This document shows, piece after piece, positions 16,908-26,200 of a DNA stretch of 33,538 bases. Numbering within the stretch: the first letter of the stretch is position 1; the number at the start of each line of letters is the position of its first letter. Source of the DNA: Solirubrobacterales bacterium (GTDB lineage Bacteria > Actinomycetota > Thermoleophilia > Solirubrobacterales > Solirubrobacteraceae); assembly GCA_025964155.1 (NCBI GenBank), contig JAOPZJ010000138.1, forward strand, positions 1 to 33,538, in the 5' to 3' direction. The notes beneath the pieces are model-generated. The model did not search any database, was not told where the DNA came from, and saw nothing but the letters and a program-made list of their open reading frames with translations. Both the position numbers and the translations under genes were made by a program.

Positions 16908-18376
16908 GGGTTCTTCTTCTCGTTGAGCAGGGTCTGGATGAGCTGTTTGGCGATCGGCGCAACGACGTCGCCGCCGAAGCCCACGACGTCGTTGACGGTG
17001 ACGGCGACCGCGACCCGCGGGTCGCTCGCGGGCGCGAAGGCGATGAACCACAGCTTGTTCTTCGTGCCCGTGCCCGTCGCGGTCTCCGCGGTGCCGGTCT
17101 TGCCGGCCACCTGCACGCCGGGGATCTGGGCCTGGGTGCCGGTCCCGCGCTGCACGACGGCCACCATCGCCTGGGTGACCTCGGCGGCCGTCTTCTCGGA
17201 CATGACCTTCGACTGCACCTCAGGGTCGATGCGGCGGGTCGTGCGCCCGTCGCGGTCCACGAGGCGCTCGCCGATGTGCGGCTTCATGAGCACGCCCTTG
17301 TTGGCGACCGCGGCAGCGACCTGCGCCATCTGCAGCGCCGGCACCTGGAGCTGGTCCTGGCCGATCCCCAGCCGGCCGATGTCGACCTTGTCGCTCGTCG
17401 GACGCAGCAACTGGCCGCGTGATCCGTAGACGCCGGGCGCCGACATCGCGCCACGCGGGTAGTCCAGCTGCGGCTTCTTGTCAAAGCCGAAGCGCTCCAT
17501 GTACTCCCGCATCGTCTTCTTGCCGACCTTCTCGGCCACCTGCGCGAAGACGGTGTTCACCGACTTCGCCAGCGCGGTGGTCAGATCGATGGCGCCGAAG
17601 GACTCGTCGAAGTCGTTGCGCAGCGGCACGCCCGAGATCTTGACGTTGTTCTTGCCGTCGACCGGGGTGTTGATGCTGAACTTCCCGCTGTCCAGCGCGG
17701 CGGTGAGCGTGACCACCTTCATCGTCGAGCCCGGGGCATAGCCGAACTGCAGCGCGCGGTTGACCAGCGGCTTGTTCCGGGCGTCGGTCGACAGTCGCGA
17801 GAAGACGTTCTTCTGGCGAATCGCGTTTGGGTCGTAGCCCGGCACGGACGCCATCACCTTCACCGCACCCGTCTTTGGATCCAGGGCGACCGCGGCGCCC
17901 CCGTTGACCGGTGAGGCGGCGGCGATGAGCTGCTCGGCCTGGCGTTGGGCGTTCGGCACGAGCGTCGTCTGCAGGTTGTCGCCGCCCTGCTGGCGACCGG
18001 TGAGCTCCCCGAGCAGGGACTCGGTGTCGCTCACGGAGCCCGCCAGATCCTGGTCGTAGAACGCCTCGACACCGGACTGCTGGCCGAGCGAGGCGTACGA
18101 GTAGCCGATCGGATGCCCGAAGAGGTCGCCCTGGGGATAGCGGCGGGAGTAGTTGCCCTCGCTGTTCTTGACGGAGCGGGCGATCACCGACCCGTCGGCC
18201 GCGCGGATGGCCCCGCGGCGGATCTTCAGCCCGCGCAGCAGGGTGCGGTTGTTCTGCGTCGCGTGCTCGTGGTTGAGTGACTGGGCGTCGACGACCGTCC
18301 ACCACGACGTCGCGCCGACGAGAACGCCGAACATGAGCATCGTCACGATGAAGACGCGGGCGATCGGCTGGTTCAT
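16904..18376 (-). CDS. pbpA: Class B penicillin-binding protein, PbpA/FtsI family
   Basis: RGAIRAADGSVIARS...FGYAPGSTMKVVTLTAALDSG...KSVNTVFAQVA...VAGKTGTAETATG. Confidence 0.94.
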   Translation of the reverse strand: MNQPIARVFIVTMLMFGVLVGATSWWTVVDAQSLNHEHATQNNRTLLRGLKIRRGAIRAADGSVIARSVKNSEGNYSRRYPQGDLFGHPIGYSYASLGQQSGVEAFYDQDLAGSVSDTESLLGELTGRQQGGDNLQTTLVPNAQRQAEQLIAAASPVNGGAAVALDPKTGAVKVMASVPGYDPNAIRQKNVFSRLSTDARNKPLVNRALQFGYAPGSTMKVVTLTAALDSGKFSINTPVDGKNNVKISGVPLRNDFDESFGAIDLTTALAKSVNTVFAQVAEKVGKKTMREYMERFGFDKKPQLDYPRGAMSAPGVYGSRGQLLRPTSDKVDIGRLGIGQDQLQVPALQMAQVAAAVANKGVLMKPHIGERLVDRDGRTTRRIDPEVQSKVMSEKTAAEVTQAMVAVVQRGTGTQAQIPGVQVAGKTGTAETATGTGTKNKLWFIAFAPASDPRVAVAVTVNDVVGFGGDVVAPIAKQLIQTLLNEKKNP

Positions 18377-19719
18377 GCCTCCCTCCGCGCACGGTTGGAG
18401 ACGAGCAGCAGCAGGGCGAGCAGGACGAAGTTCGCGAGCACCGACGAGCCGCCGTACGAGACAAACGGGAGCGTCACGCCCGTGAGCGGGATGACCTTCG
18501 TGACGCCGCCGACGATGACGAAGACCTGCAGCGCGAACACGGTCGTCAGGCCGGCCGCGAGCAGCTTGGAGAACGAGTCGCGGGCGAGCATCGCGACCTT
18601 GAACCCGCGCTGCACGACGAGCAGGTAGACGCAGAGCAGGCCGCTGGCCCCGATCAGGCCGAGCTCGTTGACGATGACCGCGTAGATGAAGTCGGTGTGC
18701 GGCGCCGGCAGCAGCGTGCAGAGCTGCGCATCGGCGCCGCAGTTGCCGCTCGGCAGCTCGAGCACCGCACCCCCGAAGCCCTTGCCGAAGAGGCCGCCGT
18801 CCGCCTGGGCGAAGAGCCCCTGGGCCAGCTGGTAGCTACCGCCCGGCTTGCCGGGATCGAAGAGCTTGGGATCGAACGGCGTCTGCCACGCGTCGATGCG
18901 GTCGGAGATGTGGCCGATGTGCCCGGCGACGAGGTACGCGCCGCCGCAGAAGAGCAGCAGTCCGATGACGACGAACGACAGCCGGTTGGTGGCGATGTAG
19001 ACCATCGCGAGGAAACCGCCGAAGAACATGACCGACGAGCCGATGTCACGGATGAAGAACAGCAGCAGCATCGCCGTGCCCCACACAAGGAGCAGCGGGC
19101 CGAAGTGCTTGAGCGGCGGGATCGTCACGCCGAGCACCCGCGTGGCCCCCAGCACGAGCACCTGGCGGGTGTCGCGCAGGTAGCTCGCGAGGAAGACGAC
19201 GATCGCGATCTTGGCGAACTCGGCCGGCTGGATCGAGATCGAGCCGACCTTGATGGCAAGGTACGCGCCGTTCGTCGGCGGGAACAGGCGCGGCAGGACG
19301 AGCAGCGCGATCCCGCCCAGCGCGATCGTGTAGCGGTAGCGCTCGAGCTTGCCGTGGTCGCGGAGGATCACGATCGTCGTCACCATCGCGCCGACGCCGA
19401 TGACGAACCACTGCGCCTGCTGGCGCGCCAGATCGGCGTCGATCCGGTAGATCTCGACGAGGCCGAAGGACGCCAGCAGCGCCACGAGGGGGAAGAGGTA
19501 GGGGTCGGCGTCCGGGAGCGCGATGCGCAGCACAAGGTGCGCGGCCACGCACACGCCGAGGAAGATGCCGCCGTACGTCAGCGAGACATCCGAGACCTGG
19601 TTCGTGCCGTTGAGCCCGCCGAGCAGATCGCCTCGCGACAGGAAGATGGCCGCGAAGCCGGCGCTGAGCAGCAGCGCGGCGGGAACGAGGGCGAAGAGCT
19701 CGCGGGTCCGCGCGCTCAA
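18373..19719 (-). CDS. rodA: RodA/FtsW/SpoVE family SEDS glycosyltransferase
   Basis: Polytopic; IQPAEFAKIAIVVFLASYL, FIRDIGSSVMFFGGFLAMVYIAT, PHTDFIYAVIVNELGLIGA, IPLTGVTLPFVSYGGSSVLANF. Confidence 0.95.
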   Translation of the reverse strand: MSARTRELFALVPAALLLSAGFAAIFLSRGDLLGGLNGTNQVSDVSLTYGGIFLGVCVAAHLVLRIALPDADPYLFPLVALLASFGLVEIYRIDADLARQQAQWFVIGVGAMVTTIVILRDHGKLERYRYTIALGGIALLVLPRLFPPTNGAYLAIKVGSISIQPAEFAKIAIVVFLASYLRDTRQVLVLGATRVLGVTIPPLKHFGPLLLVWGTAMLLLFFIRDIGSSVMFFGGFLAMVYIATNRLSFVVIGLLLFCGGAYLVAGHIGHISDRIDAWQTPFDPKLFDPGKPGGSYQLAQGLFAQADGGLFGKGFGGAVLELPSGNCGADAQLCTLLPAPHTDFIYAVIVNELGLIGASGLLCVYLLVVQRGFKVAMLARDSFSKLLAAGLTTVFALQVFVIVGGVTKVIPLTGVTLPFVSYGGSSVLANFVLLALLLLVSNRARREA

Positions 19720-20957
19720 GGTCCGCCCCCCTGGCCGGCGAGCTTGGCCTGCTCGATCTGCTTGACGAGATCGGACCCGTCATCGCGCGAGCGCAGCTTG
19801 TGCGCCGTGACGGTGCCCTTGACCTTCGGGGTCAGGGACCCGATCGGCACGCCGGACGTGTAGTTGACGCTGTAGAGGCTCGCGCCCCCTGGCAGCTCGT
19901 ACGGCATGCCGCGGTACAGCGTGACGAAGCCCTGGTCGTCGGTGCCGACGAAGTAGACGGACTGGCTGGCGATCCACGCGCCGCCGAGGATCGGGAGCAC
20001 GACGAGGGCTCCGACGACGAGACCGCGCAGGACCCGGCGGGTCTTGCGCCCGCGCCGGCGCTTGGGCGCCTCGCCCGTCGCCGGCAGCCGCGGGAGGCGG
20101 CGGGCCGCTTCGGTCGCGGACGGATTCTGGACCGCTGTGGCGACTGAAGCCGCCCGCACCTGCTGCACGGTCGGCGCGCCGCTGCCGATCATCGTGTGGT
20201 CTGTGTCGACCGGGACGGCCGGCTCCCCATGGGCCACCTCCACGATCCGGAACAGGACGACGGTGATGTTGTCGCGTCCACCGGCCGCGTTGGCGGCATC
20301 GATCAGGGTCTGGCCGGCTTCGCGGAGCGTCGCAGAGCCCATGACGAGCTCGCCGAGCTTCTGCTCGTCCTTGACCATCGACGTCAGGCCGTCCGAGCAG
20401 ATGAGGTAGATGTCCCCGGCCTGCACGCGACGCGTGAAGTGGTCCACGAGCACGTGTGGCTCGGGCCCGAGCGCGCGCGTGATGATCGAGCGCTGGGGGT
20501 GCTCCTCGGCCTCCTCCGGTGTCAGGCGACCCTCCTGCACGAGCTCCTCGACAAGCGAGTGGTCGCGCGTGAGGCGCTCGATGACCCCGTTGCGCAGCGT
20601 GTACAGGCGTGAGTCGCCGACGTGGGCGACGGCGAGCTCGTCCTCGTGCAGGTAGGCGGCGGTCAGCGTCGTCCCCATCCCCGCGCGCTCCTCGTCGGTG
20701 CGTGAGAGCTCGTGGATGCGGGCGTTGGCGTCCTGGACGAGCGACGCCAGGCGCTCCTCGCAGCTGCCGGGCAGGTCGGGCAGGCCGTGCTCGAAGACCG
20801 AGACGGCGATACGGCTGGCGATCTCCCCGGCCTGCGCGCCGCCCATGCCGTCGGCGATCGCGAACAGCGGGCGCCGCGCGAAGTGCGAGTCCTCGTTGCC
20901 GCGCCGCTGGCGGCCCTGGTCGGTCCCCGCGTAGAAGTCCTTTCCGATCCCCAGCAT
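19716..20957 (-). CDS. pstP: PP2C-type Ser/Thr phosphatase (PstP)
   Basis: GRQRRGNEDSHFA...AIADGMGGAQAGEIAS...VAHVGDSRLYTLR...LICSDGLTSMV...GGRDNITVVLFRI; C-terminal TM. Confidence 0.95.
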   Translation of the reverse strand: MLGIGKDFYAGTDQGRQRRGNEDSHFARRPLFAIADGMGGAQAGEIASRIAVSVFEHGLPDLPGSCEERLASLVQDANARIHELSRTDEERAGMGTTLTAAYLHEDELAVAHVGDSRLYTLRNGVIERLTRDHSLVEELVQEGRLTPEEAEEHPQRSIITRALGPEPHVLVDHFTRRVQAGDIYLICSDGLTSMVKDEQKLGELVMGSATLREAGQTLIDAANAAGGRDNITVVLFRIVEVAHGEPAVPVDTDHTMIGSGAPTVQQVRAASVATAVQNPSATEAARRLPRLPATGEAPKRRRGRKTRRVLRGLVVGALVVLPILGGAWIASQSVYFVGTDDQGFVTLYRGMPYELPGGASLYSVNYTSGVPIGSLTPKVKGTVTAHKLRSRDDGSDLVKQIEQAKLAGQGGGP

Positions 20958-21463
20958 CAGTCGAGGGCCTCGAGGTAGGTGAACTCGCTGTCGCCGATGC
21001 GCACACGGTCGCCGGGATGCAGCGGCTGGGGACCGCCGACGAGCTCTTCGTTCAGGTAGGTGCCGTTCGTCGAGCCCAGATCCTCCAGGATGACGACTCC
21101 GCCCTGCCGCGTGAGGCGCGCGTGCCGTGAGGACGCGAACGGATCCTCCAGGCGGATCTCCGCCTGGTCGCCGCGGCCGAGGATCGCCCCCGGTCCGACC
21201 TCGTACTCCATGCCCGGGGCGTGGCCCGGTGCCCGCTCGACGACAAGTCGGGGATCCAAGGCGCTCAGCGCCGCCTCGTTGCCGCCGGCGGCGGCATGCA
21301 TCGAGGTGCCCTCGGCGCCGGCGATCGGACCCGCGTAGGACGGCGGCCCCTGTGCGCCGCGGCGCAGGTCCTTGAGCGCGCTCCGCGAGACCCAGAGCAG
21401 GAAGATGTAGAGCACCGCGAGGAACCCGTACTTGAGCAACACGGAGAAGGGGTCCAGGATCAC
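20957..21463 (-). CDS. fhaB: FHA domain protein FhaB (GTG start at 21463)
   Basis: N-terminal TM (LLKYGFLAVLYIFLLWVSR) and FHA core ILGRGDQAEIRLEDPFASSRHARLTRQGGVVILEDLGSTNGTYLN. Confidence 0.9.
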   Translation of the reverse strand: MILDPFSVLLKYGFLAVLYIFLLWVSRSALKDLRRGAQGPPSYAGPIAGAEGTSMHAAAGGNEAALSALDPRLVVERAPGHAPGMEYEVGPGAILGRGDQAEIRLEDPFASSRHARLTRQGGVVILEDLGSTNGTYLNEELVGGPQPLHPGDRVRIGDSEFTYLEALD

Positions 21464-22305
21464 CGTTCGACCTCGAAGCCGATGGGGACGGTGCCGAGCT
21501 CGATGCGATCGCCGCCGGCCACGGCGGTGGCGGCGGTGATGGGGCGCCCGTTCACGCGCACGCCGTTCGTCGAGCCCATGTCGTTGATCGTCCAGCCAGG
21601 CGAGGGCGGACCGCCCGTCCAGCGGAGCTCTGCGTGTCGGCGGCTGATGTTCGCATCGGCGAGCACGATGTCGCATTCGCGGCTGCGACCGATGACCGCC
21701 CCTTCGGCGGGGACCGGCATCCGCTTGCCTTCGGCCAGGACGAAGGCGCGCGGCGGACGGACGGCTGCCGCGGCCGCGCGCTCCTCGCGTAGCGGCCCCT
21801 GCACGCGCGCGGCGGTGGAGTAGACCATGGTGTGACCGTGGTCGCCCTGCTCGACGGGCGCGGATGTCGAACCACCTACCGGCGCGTCCCCGCCAGGGAC
21901 GGCGGGCCGGACCGGGGCCTCGCCGGCCGCCTGTGCGGGCCGCACGAGGCGTGCCTGGATGCCGAACTCGCCCAGCCGCAGCGCGTCGTCGGTGCGGAAC
22001 TCGATCACCGGGGTGGAGACGAGCGACACGCGCTCCCGGCGCGCATGCTCCAGCAGGTACGCCGACAGCTCGTCGGCGACTTCGTGCTCGACGCCGTCGT
22101 AGCGAGCCCGGTCCTTGGGCGACAGCCAGACGACGTACTCGTTCGGCACGTAGGTGCGCGAGACGGACACGGTGCGGTGCTCATCCATCTCCTTGGCGAG
22201 CTTGTGGGCGAGTTCGACGGGACGGACCTCCGTCTTGAAGACACGGCCGAACGTGCCCTCGACGAGGCCGGCGATCCTGCTCTCGAGGTTGCGCAGCACG
22301 CTCAT
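21460..22305 (-). CDS. fhaA: FhaA: DUF3662 N-terminal domain plus FHA domain
   Basis: MSVLRNLESRIAGLVEGTFGRVFKTEVRPVELAHKLAKEMDEHRTVSVSRTYVPNEYVVWLSPKDR; FHA IGRSRECDIVLADANISRRHAELRW...NDMGSTNGVRVNG. Confidence 0.93.
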   Translation of the reverse strand: MSVLRNLESRIAGLVEGTFGRVFKTEVRPVELAHKLAKEMDEHRTVSVSRTYVPNEYVVWLSPKDRARYDGVEHEVADELSAYLLEHARRERVSLVSTPVIEFRTDDALRLGEFGIQARLVRPAQAAGEAPVRPAVPGGDAPVGGSTSAPVEQGDHGHTMVYSTAARVQGPLREERAAAAAVRPPRAFVLAEGKRMPVPAEGAVIGRSRECDIVLADANISRRHAELRWTGGPPSPGWTINDMGSTNGVRVNGRPITAATAVAGGDRIELGTVPIGFEVER

Positions 22306-22433
22306 GTCACGGGTCTAGACGCACGCGGGCGTCGGATGCATCGTAGTTGCTCGACCTGCGACGGCCATCCGAAGTGGCCTGGCATGGCACGGGTATCAGG
22401 GGCACGTTCTCCGCGGCTCAGGATCTTGAACGT

Positions 22434-22455
22434 CGTCACGCAACTCCACGTGACG
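22434..22455 (-). terminator. Hairpin CGTCACG-N8-CGTGACG at the 3' end of the polytopic kinase gene
   Basis: Perfect 7-bp arms spanning the stop codon; no T-tract, so weak. Confidence 0.25.
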
Positions 22456-24376
22456 CCCGGGCCGCCACGGCGATCACCCCCGCCAGGATCGCAGGGGCAA
22501 CGACTCCGTGCACTTGAGGCGGTCCGTCCGGCCACCGCAGCGCGCTCGCCACGCCCTGGGTTCCAGCCGCGAGCCCGGCTGCCCACGCGCCACCCATCAG
22601 GAGGTCCACCGCGGCCGCGCGGCCGCGGACGACACACGGGAGCACCGCCGCCGCAAGCCCCCAGACGAGCGCGATACCGAGGGCACCACTCGTGATCAGC
22701 GGCGCGATGACCTGTCCGGCCGCCCCCTGGGCGCTGCCGGTCCAGCGCGCCGGATCATCGACGCCCGGCACCGGGCCGACGAGGAGCGTGCGCCCGGTCA
22801 GCGCCTGGGCCAGCAGGAGCCACCAGCACCCCAGCGCGCCGAGGATGAGCCGGTGCGTCACCCGTCGGGCCTGCCCGGCGATCGCCGGCCACGCCGTCGC
22901 CAGTGCGAGCAGGCCGAGGAGCGGAGCCAGCGCGGGGGCACTCCACCACGCCGGCCGCTCCCGCCACAGCGCGAGCGCCGTGGGTAGTCCGGCGGCGAGG
23001 ACGAGCAGCGCCAGGCCGGTGCCGCCCTCGGGCGCGACGACGAGCCAGGCGGCGAGGGCGAGCGGGAGCGCGAGCGATCCCAGGCGCGGCAGCGCCGCCA
23101 CGGTCACCGCGGCCATGATCGCACCCGCCGGCGCGGTCAGGGGCGGCTCGGGTCCCAGCCCGGCCAGCGCCGCGGTCGTCAGCGCCCCGGCTCCCACGGC
23201 CGCCGCCGCCCGGACCGACGGCGACGAATGGCGCCACGCATGCCTCTGGGCGTCCGCATCGGCCTCGGCGTGCCGGGCCGTCGGCTCCCACGTGGACGGA
23301 TCGTGCGGGTGGGGGCCGCGGGTCGGCATCCGGCGAGCGGCCAGGCGGGTCACGCGCGTGACGGTCTCCAGCGTGCCGCCGTCCACCGTCCCGGGTTCGT
23401 CGTCGACGACCTTGCCGTGGCTGCGCAGGACGGTCCGCAGCGCCGTCACCTTCCCGCGCGCACGCGGATCGGGATCCACGGCCCGGTCGATCGCGGCGCA
23501 GAGCTCGCGTGGCAGGTCGCGCCGCAGGCGCTCGAGCTTGGGCAGGCGCTCGCCGACGCGCCGGGCCGTCGCCGCCGGTGTGCGGCCCCGAACCGGGTTG
23601 GTGCCACTCAGCGCCTCGTAGATCACGAGGCCCAGTGCGTAGACGTCGGCCTGCGCGGTGACCTCGCGGCCCTCGGCCTGCTCGGGCGCCATGTAGGCGA
23701 GCGTCCCGACGATGTCGCCGGTCCGGGTCAGGACGTCCTCGTCCGTGAGCATCGCGATGCCGAAGTCCGTGAGCTTCGCGACGCCCGCACCGTTCTGCTG
23801 CGTGTCGGGCACGATGACGTTCTGCGGCTTGACGTCGCGGTGCACGACCCCCCGCCCGTGCGCGTGGGCCAGGGCATCGCAGAGCGCCGCGCCGATCTCG
23901 AGCACGTCGCGGTCAGACAGCGCGCCCTCGGCGAGGAGTTGCGCGAGCGTGCTGCCGACGACGAGCTCGGACACGAGGTAGACGGCGTCATCGTCGCGCC
24001 CGGTCTCGTGCAGCGCGACGATCGCCGGGTGCGCGAGCCGCGCCGCGGCCTTGGCCTCCCGCGCGGCACGCTTGGCGACCGCCTCATCGTCGACGGCGAT
24101 GCGCTTGATGGCGACCGGGCGATCGAGCTTCTCGTCGTGGGCGAGCCACACGACGCCCATCCCGCCGGACCCGATCCGGCGCACCGGCCGGTAGCGACCG
24201 AGGACCAGCTCGCCGTTTCCGGGGCCTGGGTGGGCGGGTGGGTGGGCGCCGGATTTACGGGTAGCCTGTTGCACCGGACTCCTGGTTTCGGCGCTGCGGA
24301 CGCCGCGCCTGCCCGCTTCGGGGAGGAAAATGCCTGCTGACGGCAAACTTGCAGTCTCGTGCAGGTTTTGCCCCAT
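22436..24376 (-). CDS. Ser/Thr protein kinase with polytopic membrane C-terminus (start uncertain: ATG 24376 or GTG 24274)
   Basis: Kinase motifs IGSGGMGVVWLAHD, VAIKRI, HRDVKPQN, DFGIA, APEQAEG; C-terminal half has many hydrophobic helices. Confidence 0.88.
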   Translation of the reverse strand: MGQNLHETASLPSAGIFLPEAGRRGVRSAETRSPVQQATRKSGAHPPAHPGPGNGELVLGRYRPVRRIGSGGMGVVWLAHDEKLDRPVAIKRIAVDDEAVAKRAAREAKAAARLAHPAIVALHETGRDDDAVYLVSELVVGSTLAQLLAEGALSDRDVLEIGAALCDALAHAHGRGVVHRDVKPQNVIVPDTQQNGAGVAKLTDFGIAMLTDEDVLTRTGDIVGTLAYMAPEQAEGREVTAQADVYALGLVIYEALSGTNPVRGRTPAATARRVGERLPKLERLRRDLPRELCAAIDRAVDPDPRARGKVTALRTVLRSHGKVVDDEPGTVDGGTLETVTRVTRLAARRMPTRGPHPHDPSTWEPTARHAEADADAQRHAWRHSSPSVRAAAAVGAGALTTAALAGLGPEPPLTAPAGAIMAAVTVAALPRLGSLALPLALAAWLVVAPEGGTGLALLVLAAGLPTALALWRERPAWWSAPALAPLLGLLALATAWPAIAGQARRVTHRLILGALGCWWLLLAQALTGRTLLVGPVPGVDDPARWTGSAQGAAGQVIAPLITSGALGIALVWGLAAAVLPCVVRGRAAAVDLLMGGAWAAGLAAGTQGVASALRWPDGPPQVHGVVAPAILAGVIAVAARASRGVA

Positions 24377-24444
24377 TGGTCATACTGGCGCCGTCGGCAC
24401 TCATCGGTCTGTTCCGATGACCGTGCTACACCCATGAACACCTG

Positions 24445-25611
24445 ATGTCGTTCTTCGACGACGAACCCACCCGCGCCGCACCCCGTGCCAGCCGTCCCGC
24501 TGCCCGCCCGCGGACGCCCGCGGGTGCTCGTCCGCGCCGCCCGGCCGGGGGTGGATCCGGTGGCTCCAGATCGGCGGACGACCAGACGCTGCTGATCCGC
24601 CGCCTGGTGGCCGGCGGTATCGGCGTGCTCGTCCTCGTCCTGCTCGTCGTCGGGATCAACGGCTGCCTGAACAGCCGCACCGACCGTGCGCTGAGGGACT
24701 ACACACGCAACGTCGCCTCGGTGATGGCCACGAGCCAGTCCGACGTCGCGACCCCGCTGTTCCAGCTCCTCAACTCCGGGGCCGACAACCCGGGCGACCT
24801 GCAGGCATCGGTCAGCCAGTACCGCGTCGCCGCGGAGGAGGAGGTCAAGCAGGCCTCCGGCTTCTCCGTCCCCGACCAGATGACCCGCGCGCAGAGCGCG
24901 CTGATGCTCGTGCTGCACCTCCGGGCCACCGCGATCGCGAAGATCGCCGATCGCATCCCGGTCGCGCAGGCCACCGGCCGCGACAACGCGCAGAACGCCG
25001 AGCGCGCCGTCCGGGAGATCGCCGGGCAGATGCGCGCGTTCGACGCCTCGGACGTCATCTACAGCCAGCGCACCGTCCCGTACATCCAGGAAGCGCTCAA
25101 GTCCGCGAACGTGAGCGGCGCGGCGCTGCCCGCCGGCCAGTTCCTGCCTGACGTGCGGTGGTTGAACGTCGACGACGTGGCCGGCGTCCTGGGCTCCGTC
25201 CGCGCAAGCGGCGGCACCGGGGCCAACCCCCAACCCGCCCCGGGCCTGCACGGCCACGGCGTCATCGGCGTCAGCGTCGGATCCACGCCGCTGAGCCCCC
25301 AGCCCGCAATCAACCGGGTCTCCGCGAGCGGCACCGTCACCTTCAACGTGAAGATCGCCAACCAGGGCGACAACAACGAGCAGGACGTGAAGGTCCGCGT
25401 CACCGTCAAGGCCGGCACGGCCAAGCCGATCACCGCGACCAAGACGGTGACGCAGACGAAGGCCAAGTCGGAGGCAACCGTCGCGGTCCCCCTCACCACA
25501 ACGCCGCCGCGCGGCACCTCCGCGGTCGTCACCGTCGAGGTCCTGAAGGTCCCCGGTGAGAAGAACCTCACGAACAACAAGATGACGTACACCGTGCTGT
25601 TCCAGCCCTGA
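24445..25611 (+). CDS. Single-pass membrane-anchored protein with C-terminal CARDB-like domain, function unknown
   Basis: Disordered Pro/Arg-rich N-terminus, TM LVAGGIGVLVLVLLVVGING, then NRVSASGTVTFNVKIANQGDNNEQDVKVRVTVKAG...TVEVLKVPGEKNLTNNKMTYTVLF. Confidence 0.75.
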   Translation: MSFFDDEPTRAAPRASRPAARPRTPAGARPRRPAGGGSGGSRSADDQTLLIRRLVAGGIGVLVLVLLVVGINGCLNSRTDRALRDYTRNVASVMATSQSDVATPLFQLLNSGADNPGDLQASVSQYRVAAEEEVKQASGFSVPDQMTRAQSALMLVLHLRATAIAKIADRIPVAQATGRDNAQNAERAVREIAGQMRAFDASDVIYSQRTVPYIQEALKSANVSGAALPAGQFLPDVRWLNVDDVAGVLGSVRASGGTGANPQPAPGLHGHGVIGVSVGSTPLSPQPAINRVSASGTVTFNVKIANQGDNNEQDVKVRVTVKAGTAKPITATKTVTQTKAKSEATVAVPLTTTPPRGTSAVVTVEVLKVPGEKNLTNNKMTYTVLFQP

Positions 25612-25666
25612 TCCCACTGGGCGAGCGCGCTGCCCGCGGCGTCCGCGGCCCTTATCCTTCGCCCTC

Positions 25667-26194
25667 GTGGACGACCTGACATCCACCACCGGTGCGCTGG
25701 GGCTCGCCGCCGTCGTCGTGGCGCTCGCCGCGCTGACGGTCGGGATCGTCGCGCTCGTGCGCCTGCGACGCCTGCGGGCCGACCAGCAGCTCGTCCTCGG
25801 GGACACCGGCAGCGCCGATGTCGTTGCGCACGCGGCGGGGTTGTCCCGGGAGTTCCGGGCCCTGCACGCCTACGTCGAGGACATGGCCACCCACCTGACG
25901 GGCCGCCTGGATACGGTCGAGACGCGCCTGGACGGCGCCATCGCGCACACGAGCCTGGTGCGGTACGACGCCTACAACGAGATGTCCGGCCGCCAGTCCA
26001 CGACGCTGGCCCTGCTCGACGACCGGCGCAACGGCATCGTCATCTCGACGATCCACCACCGTGACACCGCCCGGATGTACGTCAAGCGCGTCGTCGACGG
26101 CGCCGGCGAGCTGCAGCTGTCGCCCGAGGAGGACGAGGCCATCCGGCTCGCCCTCTCGACCGAGCTCCCCGCCCCGTCGACGCCGGAGAGCTAG
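25667..26194 (+). CDS. DUF4446 family protein
   Basis: N-terminal TM; ALVRLRRLRADQQLVL...TSLVRYDAYNEMSGRQSTTLALLDDRRNGIVISTIHHRDTARMYVKRVVDG...LSPEEDEAI. Confidence 0.85.
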   Translation: MDDLTSTTGALGLAAVVVALAALTVGIVALVRLRRLRADQQLVLGDTGSADVVAHAAGLSREFRALHAYVEDMATHLTGRLDTVETRLDGAIAHTSLVRYDAYNEMSGRQSTTLALLDDRRNGIVISTIHHRDTARMYVKRVVDGAGELQLSPEEDEAIRLALSTELPAPSTPES

Positions 26195-26200
26195 GCGCCG

